Assembly (NCBI GenBank): GCA_964036045.1
Contig: OZ038382.1
Location: 109,948,578-110,012,577, forward strand
Direction: 5' to 3'
DNA from: Eutreptiella sp. 'Long Island Sound 2002'
Taxonomy: Eukaryota; Euglenozoa; Euglenophyceae; Eutreptiales; Eutreptiaceae
DNA length: 64,000 nucleotides
In this document: positions 32,830 through 42,835 of the stretch, one piece after another
How positions within the stretch are numbered: the stretch's first letter is position 1
How the letters are laid out: the number at the start of each line of letters is the position of its first letter
Made by a program: the position numbers and the translations under genes
The notes under the pieces: generated by a model
What the model saw: the letters and a program-made list of their open reading frames with translations, nothing else
What the model was told of the DNA's origin: nothing
Database searches by the model: none

Positions 32830-33259
32830 TGTACCCTTTGTGAACGGCCGTTAAGTGGCCGTTTGAATAATTGCGTGAATTTCACGTGAATTTACCCAAA
32901 TTTTGAGGTTTTTGGGGGAAAATGCCATATTATTGGTTCATTCCGAGGGATTTGAGGGGCCAAAATTCCTCCCCTAGGTTCGTTACGCATCATCCAATGA
33001 AGGTCCCGCCCCAAAAGCATCCATCATGTCCGAACCGTGCCCAAAACGAGAGGTGCCGAAACCCGGCAAGCATGTAGCCGATTCACGGCCGTGAATTCAC
33101 GTGAATTCGTACGAAATTCGTACGAAATTCGCACGAATTTCTTACGAATTTCGTACGAATTCACGTGAATTCACGTGAATTCATACAAATTTCACCCTTG
33201 TGCACCCCCTCATTTGTCCAAACACCCGGGGTACCTCCCCCCCAAACACCCCTGCAGGC

Positions 33260-33569
33260 ACCCTAGCTACAGGCAACATGTGCACATGTGTGTGGGTGTG
33301 CCTTTGTGTGGGGTGTGTGGGTTTGTGTGGGTTTGTGTATGGTTGTATGGTTGGGTTTGCATGTGGGTGGATGCGTGACTTCCTGTTTGCTTCTACGTGC
33401 GGGCGTGCGTGTGTGTGTTGGTGTGTGTGAGGATGTGGGGGCCACCCGACCTCATACGCACACAAACCCGTCCCAAACCTCACACCAACACCCACACACC
33501 CACACACACAACCACAGAGCCATGGATACACACCCACACACAAACACGCTCCCACGCGCACAAACCAAT

Positions 33570-33627
<58 letters not shown>

Positions 33628-34680
33628 AGACACACCCACAATGATCCCGCCCCACACACCTAACCACGACACATCCACTATGCAGGTGTGTGTGTGTATG
33701 TGTGGCTGGGCAGTGTGTGGGTGTGGGTGGGGTGGCAGGGCGGTTTGATTCCACTGATGGCATGTGGGTGTGTGTGTGTGGGGGGGGGGTACATGTACGA
33801 CTGTCTGTGAGGATGTGAGGAGCACCAAACCATGCACATATACGCACAAGCCTTACACACACACAAGCACACACGCACACCCTTCCCGCACCTCACACCA
33901 ACACGCGCGCACACACAAACACACACAACCACACACCCAAGTACACATGGACACACCGACCCACATACACGCATCCGCACAAACCATACGCATACACACA
34001 TACAGAATCACCCCCCTAAACATTTAACCGTGACACATCCACTGTCCAGGTACGTATGAGGGTGTGCGGGCGGGCGCTGTGTGGGTGTGGGTCGAGTGGG
34101 GGGCTCTTTGCTTTTATTGATGGTAGGTGGCAGGGGGGGGGGGTGTATGACTGTCTTTTTGGTTATGGGTGTGGGTGTGCGCCTGTGTGTGTGGGGAGGG
34201 TGAGGATGTGAGGGGCACCAAACCAGATATACGCACAAGCCATACACACACATGTGCACACACACACACACACACACACATACAGACACACCCTTCCTGC
34301 ACCTCATACCAACACGCGCATACACACAAACACACACAACCGGACACCCAACTACACATGGACACAACGACCCACCCACCCACACCCACACACACACTTC
34401 CGCAGAAACCCATCCACACACACAGGCAGACACACATACACACACACACACACACACAGAACCCCCCCCCCCCTAAATGTCTAACCGTGACACATCCACT
34501 GTCCAGGTACGTATGAGGGTGTGTGGGCGGGCAGTGTGTGGGTGTGGGTCGAGTTGGGGGCTGTTTGCTTTCATTGAGGGTATGTGTGTGTTTGTGCATG
34601 GGTGTGTGTGTGTCTGTGTGTGTGTGTGTGTTTCCGTGTGTGCGTGTGTGTCCGGGGGGGGGGGGGGCAGGTAGAGGGAA
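33260..34680. repeat. CA/TG-rich region with a duplicated ~460-bp unit
   Basis: Blocks rich in TGTGTGGG alternate with blocks of CACACA, so the region can fold on itself. A unit containing CACATCCACTGTCCAGGTAC starts at about 34034 and again at 34493; a more diverged copy is at about 33668. Long open frames here are products of the dinucleotide repeat. Confidence 0.8.
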
Positions 34681-34969
34681 ATGTGTGTGGGTGTGGGGAC
34701 TTCGTCATTGCATAGCTCGTGTTGGTGTGGCTCTTCTGCCAGTGTCCTGCAAAAATGGTACAAAATTCGTACGAAATTCGTGCGAAATGCGTACGAAATT
34801 CGTGCGAATTTCGTACGAAATTCGTCCCCAAAGTGTACCGTGAATGTGGTTGTTACGAATTTCGTGTGAAATTTGCACGAATTTCGTACGAATTTCGTAC
34901 GAAGTTCGACCAATTTGCATGAATTTGTATCCTTTTTGTGCAGAACAAACACACATAGCACCCATAGCA

Positions 34970-35520
34970 CACAGCACAGCAACGCAACAACAACACAGAA
35001 GAACAACACCGTCAGCCCATATCACACAGCACAGCAACACAAAACACAGAAGAACAACACAGTCAGGTCATCAGCAACAGTCACCAAGCAGCAGACAGAC
35101 GAAGCACAACAAGTGGCGAACAAAACAACGGTACCAACCGAAAAGCAGGCATTAAACACACATCATGACAATCAGCAGCAAACACAAACTACAAACAGCA
35201 CAAAAGTATTGTCCCATATGATTCAACAACAGGCAGCCACCCATCCAACCATCCACACCCACTCATAGCACACAGCACAGCAACACAACAACAACACACA
35301 AGAACAACACAGTCAGGTCATCAGCAACAGTCACCAAAGAGGAGCAGCAGACAGACAAAGCACAACAAGCAGCAAGCAAAACAGCGATACCAACACAGTC
35401 GAAAAGTAGGCATTACACACACATAATGACCATCAGCAGCACCAAACACAAACAAAAGACAGTCACAAACTACAAACAACACAAAAGTATTGTCCCACAT
35501 GATTCAACAAAACCACCCAA
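34970..35520. repeat. G-poor tandem duplication of ~280 bp
   Basis: Two copies (about 34970-35245 and 35268-35515) share AGAACAACACAGTCAGGTCA and GTATTGTCCCAYATGATTCA. The plus strand has very little G. No coding function is supported. Confidence 0.7.
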
Positions 35521-36115
35521 GAACCCAAGAACCACCAATGCATGCACATATCACCCAGGCATGCACACCATGCACCCACGCCCACACAAACAACAACCCC
35601 TCCGACCAGGCACACCCACACACACACAAAAATGACACAAATTCATGCAAATTGTTTGAACTTCGTGCGAAATTCATACGAAATTCGTACAAAATTCGTA
35701 ACAACCACATTCACGGTACGTATTCACGGTACTTGAGGGACGAAATTCGTACGAACTTCGTACGAAATTTGCACGAATTCCGTACGAATTTTGTGCGAAC
35801 TTCGTACGAATTTCGTACCATTTTTGCAGGACACTGGCAGAAGAGCCACACCAACGCCACCTATGCATGTACCGAAGTCCCCACACCCACACACATTTCC
35901 CTATACCTGCCCCCCCGGCACCCACACACACATACAGTGCAGCAATGTACACACACACACACACCGCACAGACACACACACACACACACAGGAGGAGGGG
36001 GCCACCCCTTCTTTCATGTACCGCAATGTCCAAAGAAGCTCCCGGGGGGGCTGGCGCCCCCCCTGGTCGGTCACTGGGGGGCCACCCCTTATTTCATGCA
36101 CCACAGTTCCCGAGG

Positions 36116-36117
<2 letters not shown>

Positions 36118-36188
<71 letters not shown>
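36118..36188. repeat. (CA)n microsatellite, about 35 units
   Basis: An almost pure CA run ending in CACACACGG. A shorter pure run is at 33566-33624. Confidence 0.95.
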
Positions 36189-36190
<2 letters not shown>

Positions 36191-36556
36191 TATGTGGCAG
36201 CACGAAACAACTACACGCAACATACCTCAGTCTGGATGCACCCAATCGCACGGAGCCATGAACACGGATGCTGCTAGCCCATGGCCTGTGAACACGTGTC
36301 ACGATCCCTGTTGGTGGGTGAACAATCCAACTCTTCTACCCAGCTGCAGGTGAGAAGCTTGGAAGAGCCGACATCGAAGAATCAAACAGTAGAAAAAACC
36401 TGTGAAGAGAAAAGGAGTACCCTCCCTAACCTTAACCGCACTGCAACAAGCAAGACACCCTCCTAACCCCACACCCAGACAGTCAGGTGTAAGTGGGGGT
36501 CTCTTTCCCCCCCCCCCCTCCCTCCCAACCCTCGACGTGGTTGATTACACTCCTAT

Positions 36557-36745
36557 GGTTTGACCCAATGGACCCCCCCACCCCACCCTCATGCATCTAC
36601 TAGCAACTATCACCTTTGCCCTTCCCAACAACTGTGTGAGCAATGCAACAATGGTTTGACCCCAATGGACCTCCCACCACTGCATCCACTATCACCTATA
36701 ACCTATGCCCTTCCCAACAAATTTGTGAGCAACGCAACAAACCAT
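36557..36745. repeat. Two direct copies of a ~95-bp unit
   Basis: Each copy begins ATGGTTTGACCC and contains CCTATGCCCTTCCCAACAA or a variant, then GTGAGCAAYGCAACAA. GTTCTAG/CTAGAAC palindromes follow at 36785-36895. Confidence 0.7.
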
Positions 36746-37341
36746 AAGAAATGTAATGTGTATAATGGTTTGATTTGTCATTTGTGTTCTAGTGTAGAAC
36801 AAATCTAGGCTAGAATGATTCCTGTTCTAGTCTATGTTCTAGCTAGATGTTGTAGGCTAGAACGCCCTCGCGATGTCGTTTTAGGCTAGAACGAAATTGT
36901 GCGTGCTAGCGTGTATCTAGGGATCTACAAAACAAATTGTTCAATATCCAAATTGTGCAACAAATAGCAGTGACAAGACAAAATTGGGGCCGATTCGTAC
37001 GAATTCGGGCGAATTTCGCAGGAGATTCGTACGAAATTCGTACGAATTCGTACGAAATTTGTGCGAATTTCACATTCTCGTGAATCTGTGAATCTAGCGT
37101 GAATTTATGCGTGAATTTGGGTGCGTGAATTTCACATTCACGGCGATCTCACCAAATGTGTTGAACCATGCGGCTACTTCAAAACTGTAAATTGCACACA
37201 TTTGTTGCATCTTACTTTGGGCGAAGATAGCACGACAAAAGCACACGATAGCACCAAGTTACGAGCAAAACACAGCAAAAATAGGTGAAATTCACGGTAC
37301 CGTGAATCTCGGATTCAAACGGCCGGTTCACGAAGGGTACA

Positions 37342-38120
37342 TACGTGGAGCGCTTGGTCATCATCAAGAATGCGTGCCCCTCGGCAGCGAGGTCACGCGC
37401 TAGCTCGTGCACGCGATCCAAAAAAGGAATCCGCACAGAGGATGCCCCCGGAAGGGAGGAGACCTGCCCACATGGTCATGATCTGCTGGGCATTGTAGTT
37501 GCTCGCACTGTTGCCGAACCGCCGCAGGTGCCCGCGTCTAGCCGTGTACAGGTACATGTCCACCACGTACCCACTACTGGCGTCGGCAAGGCAATAGAGC
37601 TTGATGCCGGTGGAGTGGGGCTTGCGGGCGATGAACATCCGTAGTGGGCCGGCACGTATGCCTTTGTGCGGCACCACGGACTCATCCCCACAAGCCGCAC
37701 CACCCAACCGCCATGCACCAGCCCACTGCCCATTGCACTCCTCCAGTAGTTCAACAACGTCGGGCCGGATGTTACGGCGCAAGACGTAGTACTGCTTGCG
37801 GCTTAGCAATTGTGCCATGGAGGGGTTGTACAGTAACCCGTCCCGTTCCCAGATGCCGTCTACTTGCATGGGCCGTACCATGCCTAGTAGGAGGATGAAG
37901 GCGTTGTACCTACGGAAATGGATGCCACTGCTACCATCGATTGGGGCAAACACTACCATCGATTGGCCGACCCGCTAGAATCAAGTGGGACACACCTTGG
38001 TACTAGGGGGATCAAGTGGGAGAGGTTCGCCTTCCGGAGGGATGCCCGCTGTAATTCCTGGATGGGAGCCAACATGTGGTCCCACACCTCATCCTTGGTG
38101 TACCCGACTAGTTAAGTTTG
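37342..38120 (-). pseudogene. piggyBac-type transposase, 5' part with two catalytic aspartates
   Basis: Contains DESVVPHKGIRAGPLRMF and KPHSTGIKLYCLADASSGYV, the conserved block around the first catalytic aspartate of piggyBac enzymes, then GGILCADSFFGS for the second. A frame change at about 37400 separates ADSFFGS from VHELARDLAAEGHAF. The frame reaches KRSTY at the D insertion. More N-terminal residues are visible up to about 38120 (DEVWDHMLAPIQEL) in another frame. Gene 2 of the same unit lies upstream at 38824-39981. Confidence 0.65.
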
Positions 38121-38269
38121 GCCTGGCAGGACTCCATGCATGATATTTGCTGCACAGTCCTCCAGGGGGAGTGAACCCGCCCAAAGATTCGTGGGAAATG
38201 GCATTTTTGAAGAGCGGTGTGTCTGCGCAACACGGAACACGGACTTTTAGGCTCCAGAGGCAGAACCGG

Positions 38270-38510
38270 AGGCAACGCCGAGAAAACGCAACACGCGCAG
38301 AACGCGCCACAGGCAGTCCAGAGGCACAGTCAGAGGCAACACGCAGCACACGTAGCACAGGGCACTGTGGGCCTTTTTTTCATGGGTGGCGTGGTTTGAG
38401 CCTCAATTCCCCTACCACACAGCAATCTGCAGCGGAGGGGGGGGGTTTCAACCTCGATTCCCCGACCACAGAGCAATAGGCAACAGGTGTGGTATCTTTT
38501 TTTGCGGGAG
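38270..38510. repeat. CGCGCAGAACGCG repeats and a 65-bp tandem duplication
   Basis: AACACGCGCAGAACGCG units at 38275-38360. Then two similar copies containing CTCAATTCCCCTACCACACA and CTCGATTCCCCGACCACAGA at 38398-38482. Confidence 0.6.
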
Positions 38511-38823
38511 ACCACCAGTTCGCTTGTGCTGGGCGCCGGGCACTACATGTCCGATCGCCATAATACTCCATTATTGTACAGCTAAGAAACCGAGTATAGC
38601 TACCACATATTACGACGCCACCAGTCCGGCGCCTCTTCAGAAAAAGCGCCTGTCTGCGCTGAAACTTCCCAAGGGGGGACCTGCAAAGCGGGCTGCGAAC
38701 TCTGCCGCCCCCGGGACTTGTCGGGGTCCGGCCATCGCGGACTCGGTTCCCCAAGCGGGGAGAAAAACCCCTGGGACCCCTCCCCCTCCCACCCCTCCTC
38801 CCCCTCCCAGCCCTCCCAACCCT

Positions 38824-39981
38824 CTACACTTCTTGGATTTGGCCGTCCGTCATCTTGCCCTCGGCTGCCGTCTCCGTATCTGGATCCCCCTCTGGTTCGG
38901 CATGGCGTTCCGGGGAGTCGGTAGGCTCCTCCTTCACTCGCACAGGCGCCTGCAGAACGCGGAAAACGGGGTGCTGTCCCCTAGAGGAAGGCCGGAATCG
39001 AGACACCTGTAACGCGTAACACGCGCAGAACGCGCAACACACGCCAGGGCGGAATCCGGAGGCACAACAGAACCGTATGGGCATGACGCGCAAACAGCAG
39101 TGACCCCGCAACGCGCACCTGCTCACCTGCCGGACCACCATCGCCCCCTGCTGAGACCTCCGCACGTGCGGCAGCGCCTTCTGCAGCGCCTTCTGCGGGC
39201 TCCTTGGGTCCTTCTTTGGCCCCCTGACCTTCCGTCTCCGGGGGAGGCTTCTTCAGAACGCGAACGACGTGACATTTGTCCTCCAGAGGCACGGGGGAGG
39301 CAAGACATGTAGAACGCGGAGAACGCGCAACACGCGCAACACGGAACGCACCGGCCTCTAGAGGCGACAAAGAAGCACGCGTGGAGAACACGCAGCACAG
39401 CGACCTGCTTCTCCCTCATCCCAACGGCGCCAGATCCTTCTGTTTTGATGCTCTGGGATCGTTCCGCGTCTCGCCCGTCTCCTGCGGGTCCTGTGGAAAC
39501 AGAAGGGGGACAACCAAGTGGCAGAACATTGGGCAGACGAGACCGGGGCTCCACATACATGTGACTCACGGCTCCGTACAAACCACGCATTGAAAGCCGC
39601 AACGGAGGACGTACGATCGGGTTGGTTCCGCAGCCGCCCACGCAACTTCTTGCGACATCCAAAGGCACAACACCCGTACTCCACCCCATTGAACAATCAC
39701 ATACATGTGTGTTGTTTGATCTGGAACACCATGAACGCGTTGTGCTTCAGCGTGGCCGCGTTCCCCAAACTGCCCAGGTGGCCCCCCTTGGCCAGCCACT
39801 GCTTGTGGCTGTCCGGGAAAAGCGGTGTGGGCATAAAGAAAGGGCTGAGGTACAGGAGGACGCGCAGCTCGCGCAAAACGTGGGTTCCGGCCTCCAGAAG
39901 CGTGATGTCGGTTACGTGCGGAACGCGGAACACGCCTTGCACGGATATGCGACACGAGTTATTCGAGTTCCAGAGGCACAC
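38824..39981 (-). CDS. Unit F gene 2: multi-exon protein, introns with CGCGCAGAACGCG repeats
   Basis: Exons are supported by splice sites on the minus strand: an exon with FFMPTPLFPDSHKQWLAKGG and KHNAFMVFQIKQHTC, then FNGVEYGCCAFGCRKK, ending at AGCC|GTGAGTCA (about 39562); a small exon from TTTCCACAG (about 39506); an exon from CGTTCTGAAG| (39261) rich in glutamate and alanine, ending GGCAG|GTGAGCAGG (about 39126); and a last exon from CGTTCTGCAG| (38951) with VRVKEEPTDSPE, ending QIQEV and TAG at 38824. A TGA interrupts the first exon at 39697. Function unknown; an acidic nuclear protein is plausible. Confidence 0.5.
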
Positions 39982-40206
39982 CTAGAAGCGAACCCTTAGA
40001 ACACGTAACACGCGTAACACGCACGGCACACGGAGCACGAAAGCCAAGGTAGAGGCAACGGCGCGATACGCTTCTCACATGGAAAACGGTGGAAATGAAC
40101 AAAACGGATGGTTCCATGACGTCCGGCACGTTCGAAAACCCCCCGGACCAACAAAACTTTATTGATTCATTTTTGACGAACAAAAAAAGTTGATTCCGCT
40201 CCGCGC

Positions 40207-40310
40207 GTGGTAGACAAAGGAATATACCACAGGATATCACCGCTGCGATATCCCGTGGTATATGCCACGGATATCTGCATATATCCTCGTGCCTATGCCA
40301 CGGATATAAA
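40207..40310. repeat. GATATCC palindromes, right inverted border of unit F
   Basis: GTAGACAAAGGAATATACCAC is the inverse of 31664-31684. Followed by CCACGGATATC-type units. Confidence 0.7.
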
Positions 40311-40316
40311 AGCAAC

Positions 40317-41050
40317 AGTGCCACGTTTTCGGGGAATTGGCTCATCACACATATAGCATAAACCTGGTTCAGCCTTTGGCCGTCTCTCCTATATGCAGAC
40401 CCTCAGCAAAACCTCTTCAGCTTGATCCACTTACATGGGGCTACCTTGGCACCGTTGGTACCTATGAAGGGGCTGGGCATGTCCTTGATTGTTGGCCGCA
40501 CCCTCCTCCCTAGGTGGGGCTGCAAAAGCAACTTCACGGTATGCATTGTGGCCTTCTGCAAGTGAAGTAAACACATCCCCCCTTTCAGAATTGGGTGGGA
40601 GAAAACTCTTCATAATCATCCTCCTCATCATGCAAAGATGATTCCAATGAAATATTAAACACATCAGCCAAGTGTGAGCTTAGCGAATCTTCATCAAAGA
40701 TGGTAACTACACTTCCTTCTCAAGGTGCAAAATTTGGTGGGGAATTACGGAGTGTCCCACAGTAAGGGGGTCAGATACCAGCTTGATCCTACTAGTTTTG
40801 CCCGACTTGTGCCCCCTTTTTGGCTTAGATACAATGTGATGTGGGTCAAAATGCATTCGTCAACACCCAAATTGAGGGGGTATAGGGAGTGAGACACAAT
40901 CTCCCACAAAAAGTGCTCCCTAGTAAGGGGGGCTCACATAAGGATACCTTACTATGCACCCCCTTACTGTGGGACACCCCATACATTCCACTTTCATTGC
41001 TTGCTTTGCCAGTGATTGACAAGGTTCTGTTTTCACTGGTGGTCTGGGGG
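40317..41050 (-). pseudogene. Second copy of unit-G gene, lacking transposon E
   Basis: 40317-40700 matches 19580-19912, including DEEDDYEEFSPTQ and the CATCAAAGATGG junction that is the empty site of transposon E. 40981-41050 matches 26925-26980 (VKTEPCQSLAKQAMKVE). The small MITE at 40749-40981 separates the two parts. Confidence 0.55.
40749..40981. mobile_element. MITE, 233 bp
   Basis: The ends are GGAGTGTCCCACAGTAAGGG and the complement of GGGGTGTCCCACAGTAAGGG (22 bp, one mismatch). TAC lies on both sides, and the paralogous empty site GAATTAGGTTCCAC is at about 26919-26932. No coding content. Confidence 0.8.
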
Positions 41051-41436
41051 AGCTACGCCTAGCCGCGGCTGGGTGGCTGGGAGGCTTTGGAACCCCCCCG
41101 CCCCCCTGGCTTGCTGGCTGGCTGGCGCGCCCCTGGAAAAAAGGCAAAATACGTAGTGCACCATTGTACCGCCTCTTCTCATGCATGGTTGTAACTACGA
41201 AGCCAAGAGACATTCGCCAACTTGCTTCGGAATGCAGCCAAATCATGGCGGGTGTCTCTTATGTTGTTGGACTGGCTACCTAGGGATTTGTTCCTCCTTT
41301 TTGGTGTAAATGTAAACTTTTTACCCTAAAAAACCCCGGGTTTCATGCCCCTCTCGTGCTGAAAACACTCCTACACGGTACAAAAGTCCCAAAGTTGGCT
41401 TCCCGGGCCTGGGCTCGCGAAAATTCACAAGTTGGC

Positions 41437-41550
41437 GCGCCAAGTCGCAAGTTGGCGCGCCAAGTCCGGACTTGGCGCGCGCCAACTGGGAAGTTGGCGC
41501 GCGCCAGGTCCGGACTTGGCGTGCCAACTTGCGACTTGGCGTGCGCCAAA
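41437..41550. repeat. TTGGCGCGCGCCAA palindromes, left subterminal region of C
   Basis: Six units of TTGGCGCGCC or TTGGCGCGCGCCAA separated by short spacers such as AGTCCGGACT. Downstream of the transposase gene. Confidence 0.85.
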
Positions 41551-41652
41551 TGTCCCCCCACCGATCAAACCATCGACTTGCATACCATTGGTGTCACTGG
41601 AAATTCCGTCCCTCACCTGCCCTTGGCAACTTGGCACGAAGAAAGCATTGTT

Positions 41653-42835
41653 CTATCTTTTTTTGATTAATGTGCAAAAGACTGTGAATGTGCAGGAAGC
41701 TGTCATATCAATCATATAAATCATATATAGAGGCCACATGCCTTGTTCAGCCTGGACGAAAACCCCCTTATGCTCTATGTACCCCCTTTGCTTCGTCAAC
41801 GACGACTCCCAAACCGAAAATTTTTTATTATACAACCCGCAGTCCAGATTATCTGAGCGGATCACTTCCCCCCACCCCTTCCGCGTGCGATCCCCCTTGC
41901 CCCCCTTCACCCGCACTCTGGCCCCCCGCAGTATGGACACCCGGCCGCCTTTACTTCCACCTCGAAAGCCGCGCTTTGAGATTTCACATTTCAGGGCTTT
42001 GTGCCGCCCCTCTCCTTTGAAGGCGGCAAAAAGGGCAATGTGCCCCCACCTGCGGGCCCATCCGAACAGGTGGTCAATCCACAGATGGGCCCACAGGGTG
42101 AAGTTCATTTCACAGGCCTTATGGGCCTCCCCCATTTTTTTCAATTCTGCTCGCAGAATTCTCATGTCGGGCAACTGCAATGGTCCGGATTTCCAGACGA
42201 CATCGCTTGTTGCCAACAGGGATTTTCCCCATTGCCGGAAGGCGTCCGTCCAGGACACCTGGACCCCCCCCATGTCAACGACATGCTGCAGGAGGCCCTC
42301 CCCCTCCATATGGTCACACATGGTGTCCCATCCCTCACTCTTCACCAACTCTGCAGCCGCCGTCTGCTCGATTTTCAGGGGCACCTTCTTCTTATCCTTC
42401 CTCTCCTCTTCCAACGCCAACCCGGTGGCGGTCCGTGCCTGGATCCGAATGGGATCCAGGAACCATTGCACCCACCTCACGGCCTTTCCCCTTTTCCACC
42501 GATGCACCGTGTGAATGCTGTTCACAAGGGCTAAAAGCCCATTGTGCACTTGCCGGTGCACACCATGCAGCCCATAATCGGGGGGCCGCTGGGCGGGGCG
42601 CACGATCGGGCAGATCATCCCCGCCCACGGCCACTCCTCGACAATCACCCCCATCCCGCAACCAAATTCGTGCAGAATGGTTGCCCGATTTTTCCCACAC
42701 AGCCAACAAACGGTGGCTGCGGGGTTTTTGGCCATGAAGGAGGAGCAACCCCCCAAAATGACCTGCGCCTTGGTGTCTGCTATAAAAAAAGAAATCACCT
42801 TACGCAGGTAACCCCCTTTATCGCGGATTTGCTGC
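41653..42835 (-). pseudogene. Transposase-like ORF2 of transposon C, 3' part
   Basis: Begins with QQIRDKGG at the LTR insertion point and aligns with the second half of the A transposase: VCWLCGKNRA against VCWVCMRNRA, PDYGLHGVHRQVHN against PDYGLHGVLCVPLC, LWIDHLFGWARRW against LWIDHMYYFAKKW, and GEGRHKALK against MEGSHQRLK. It is open to a TAG at 41653, before the palindrome cluster. The 5' half lies at 59936-60600. The reading phase on both sides is compatible with a 5-bp duplication, although the flanking bases do not match. Confidence 0.65.

Larger units (their letters stand above)
32830..37341. mobile_element. D: non-autonomous relative of transposon A inserted in a piggyBac gene
   Basis: Starts TGTACCCTTTGTGAACGGCC and ends with the A-type right TIR. 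TA flanks both ends, and excision with one TA restores the piggyBac reading frame. The left 390 bp and right 300 bp are closely similar to those of A, but the inside has no transposase or dioxygenase gene. It holds CA/TG-rich arrays, TTCGTACGAA palindromes (33085-33180, 34750-34915, 35660-35820, 36990-37070), a G-poor tandem duplication and short repeats. It would need A-type transposase supplied in trans. Confidence 0.85.

Noticed and set aside
33181-36261. Many long open frames on both strands rich in H/T or C/V
   Set aside because: They translate CA/TG dinucleotide repeats and have no motif.
40749-40981. Small gene in the MITE
   Set aside because: 233 bp with TIRs and no sustained frame.
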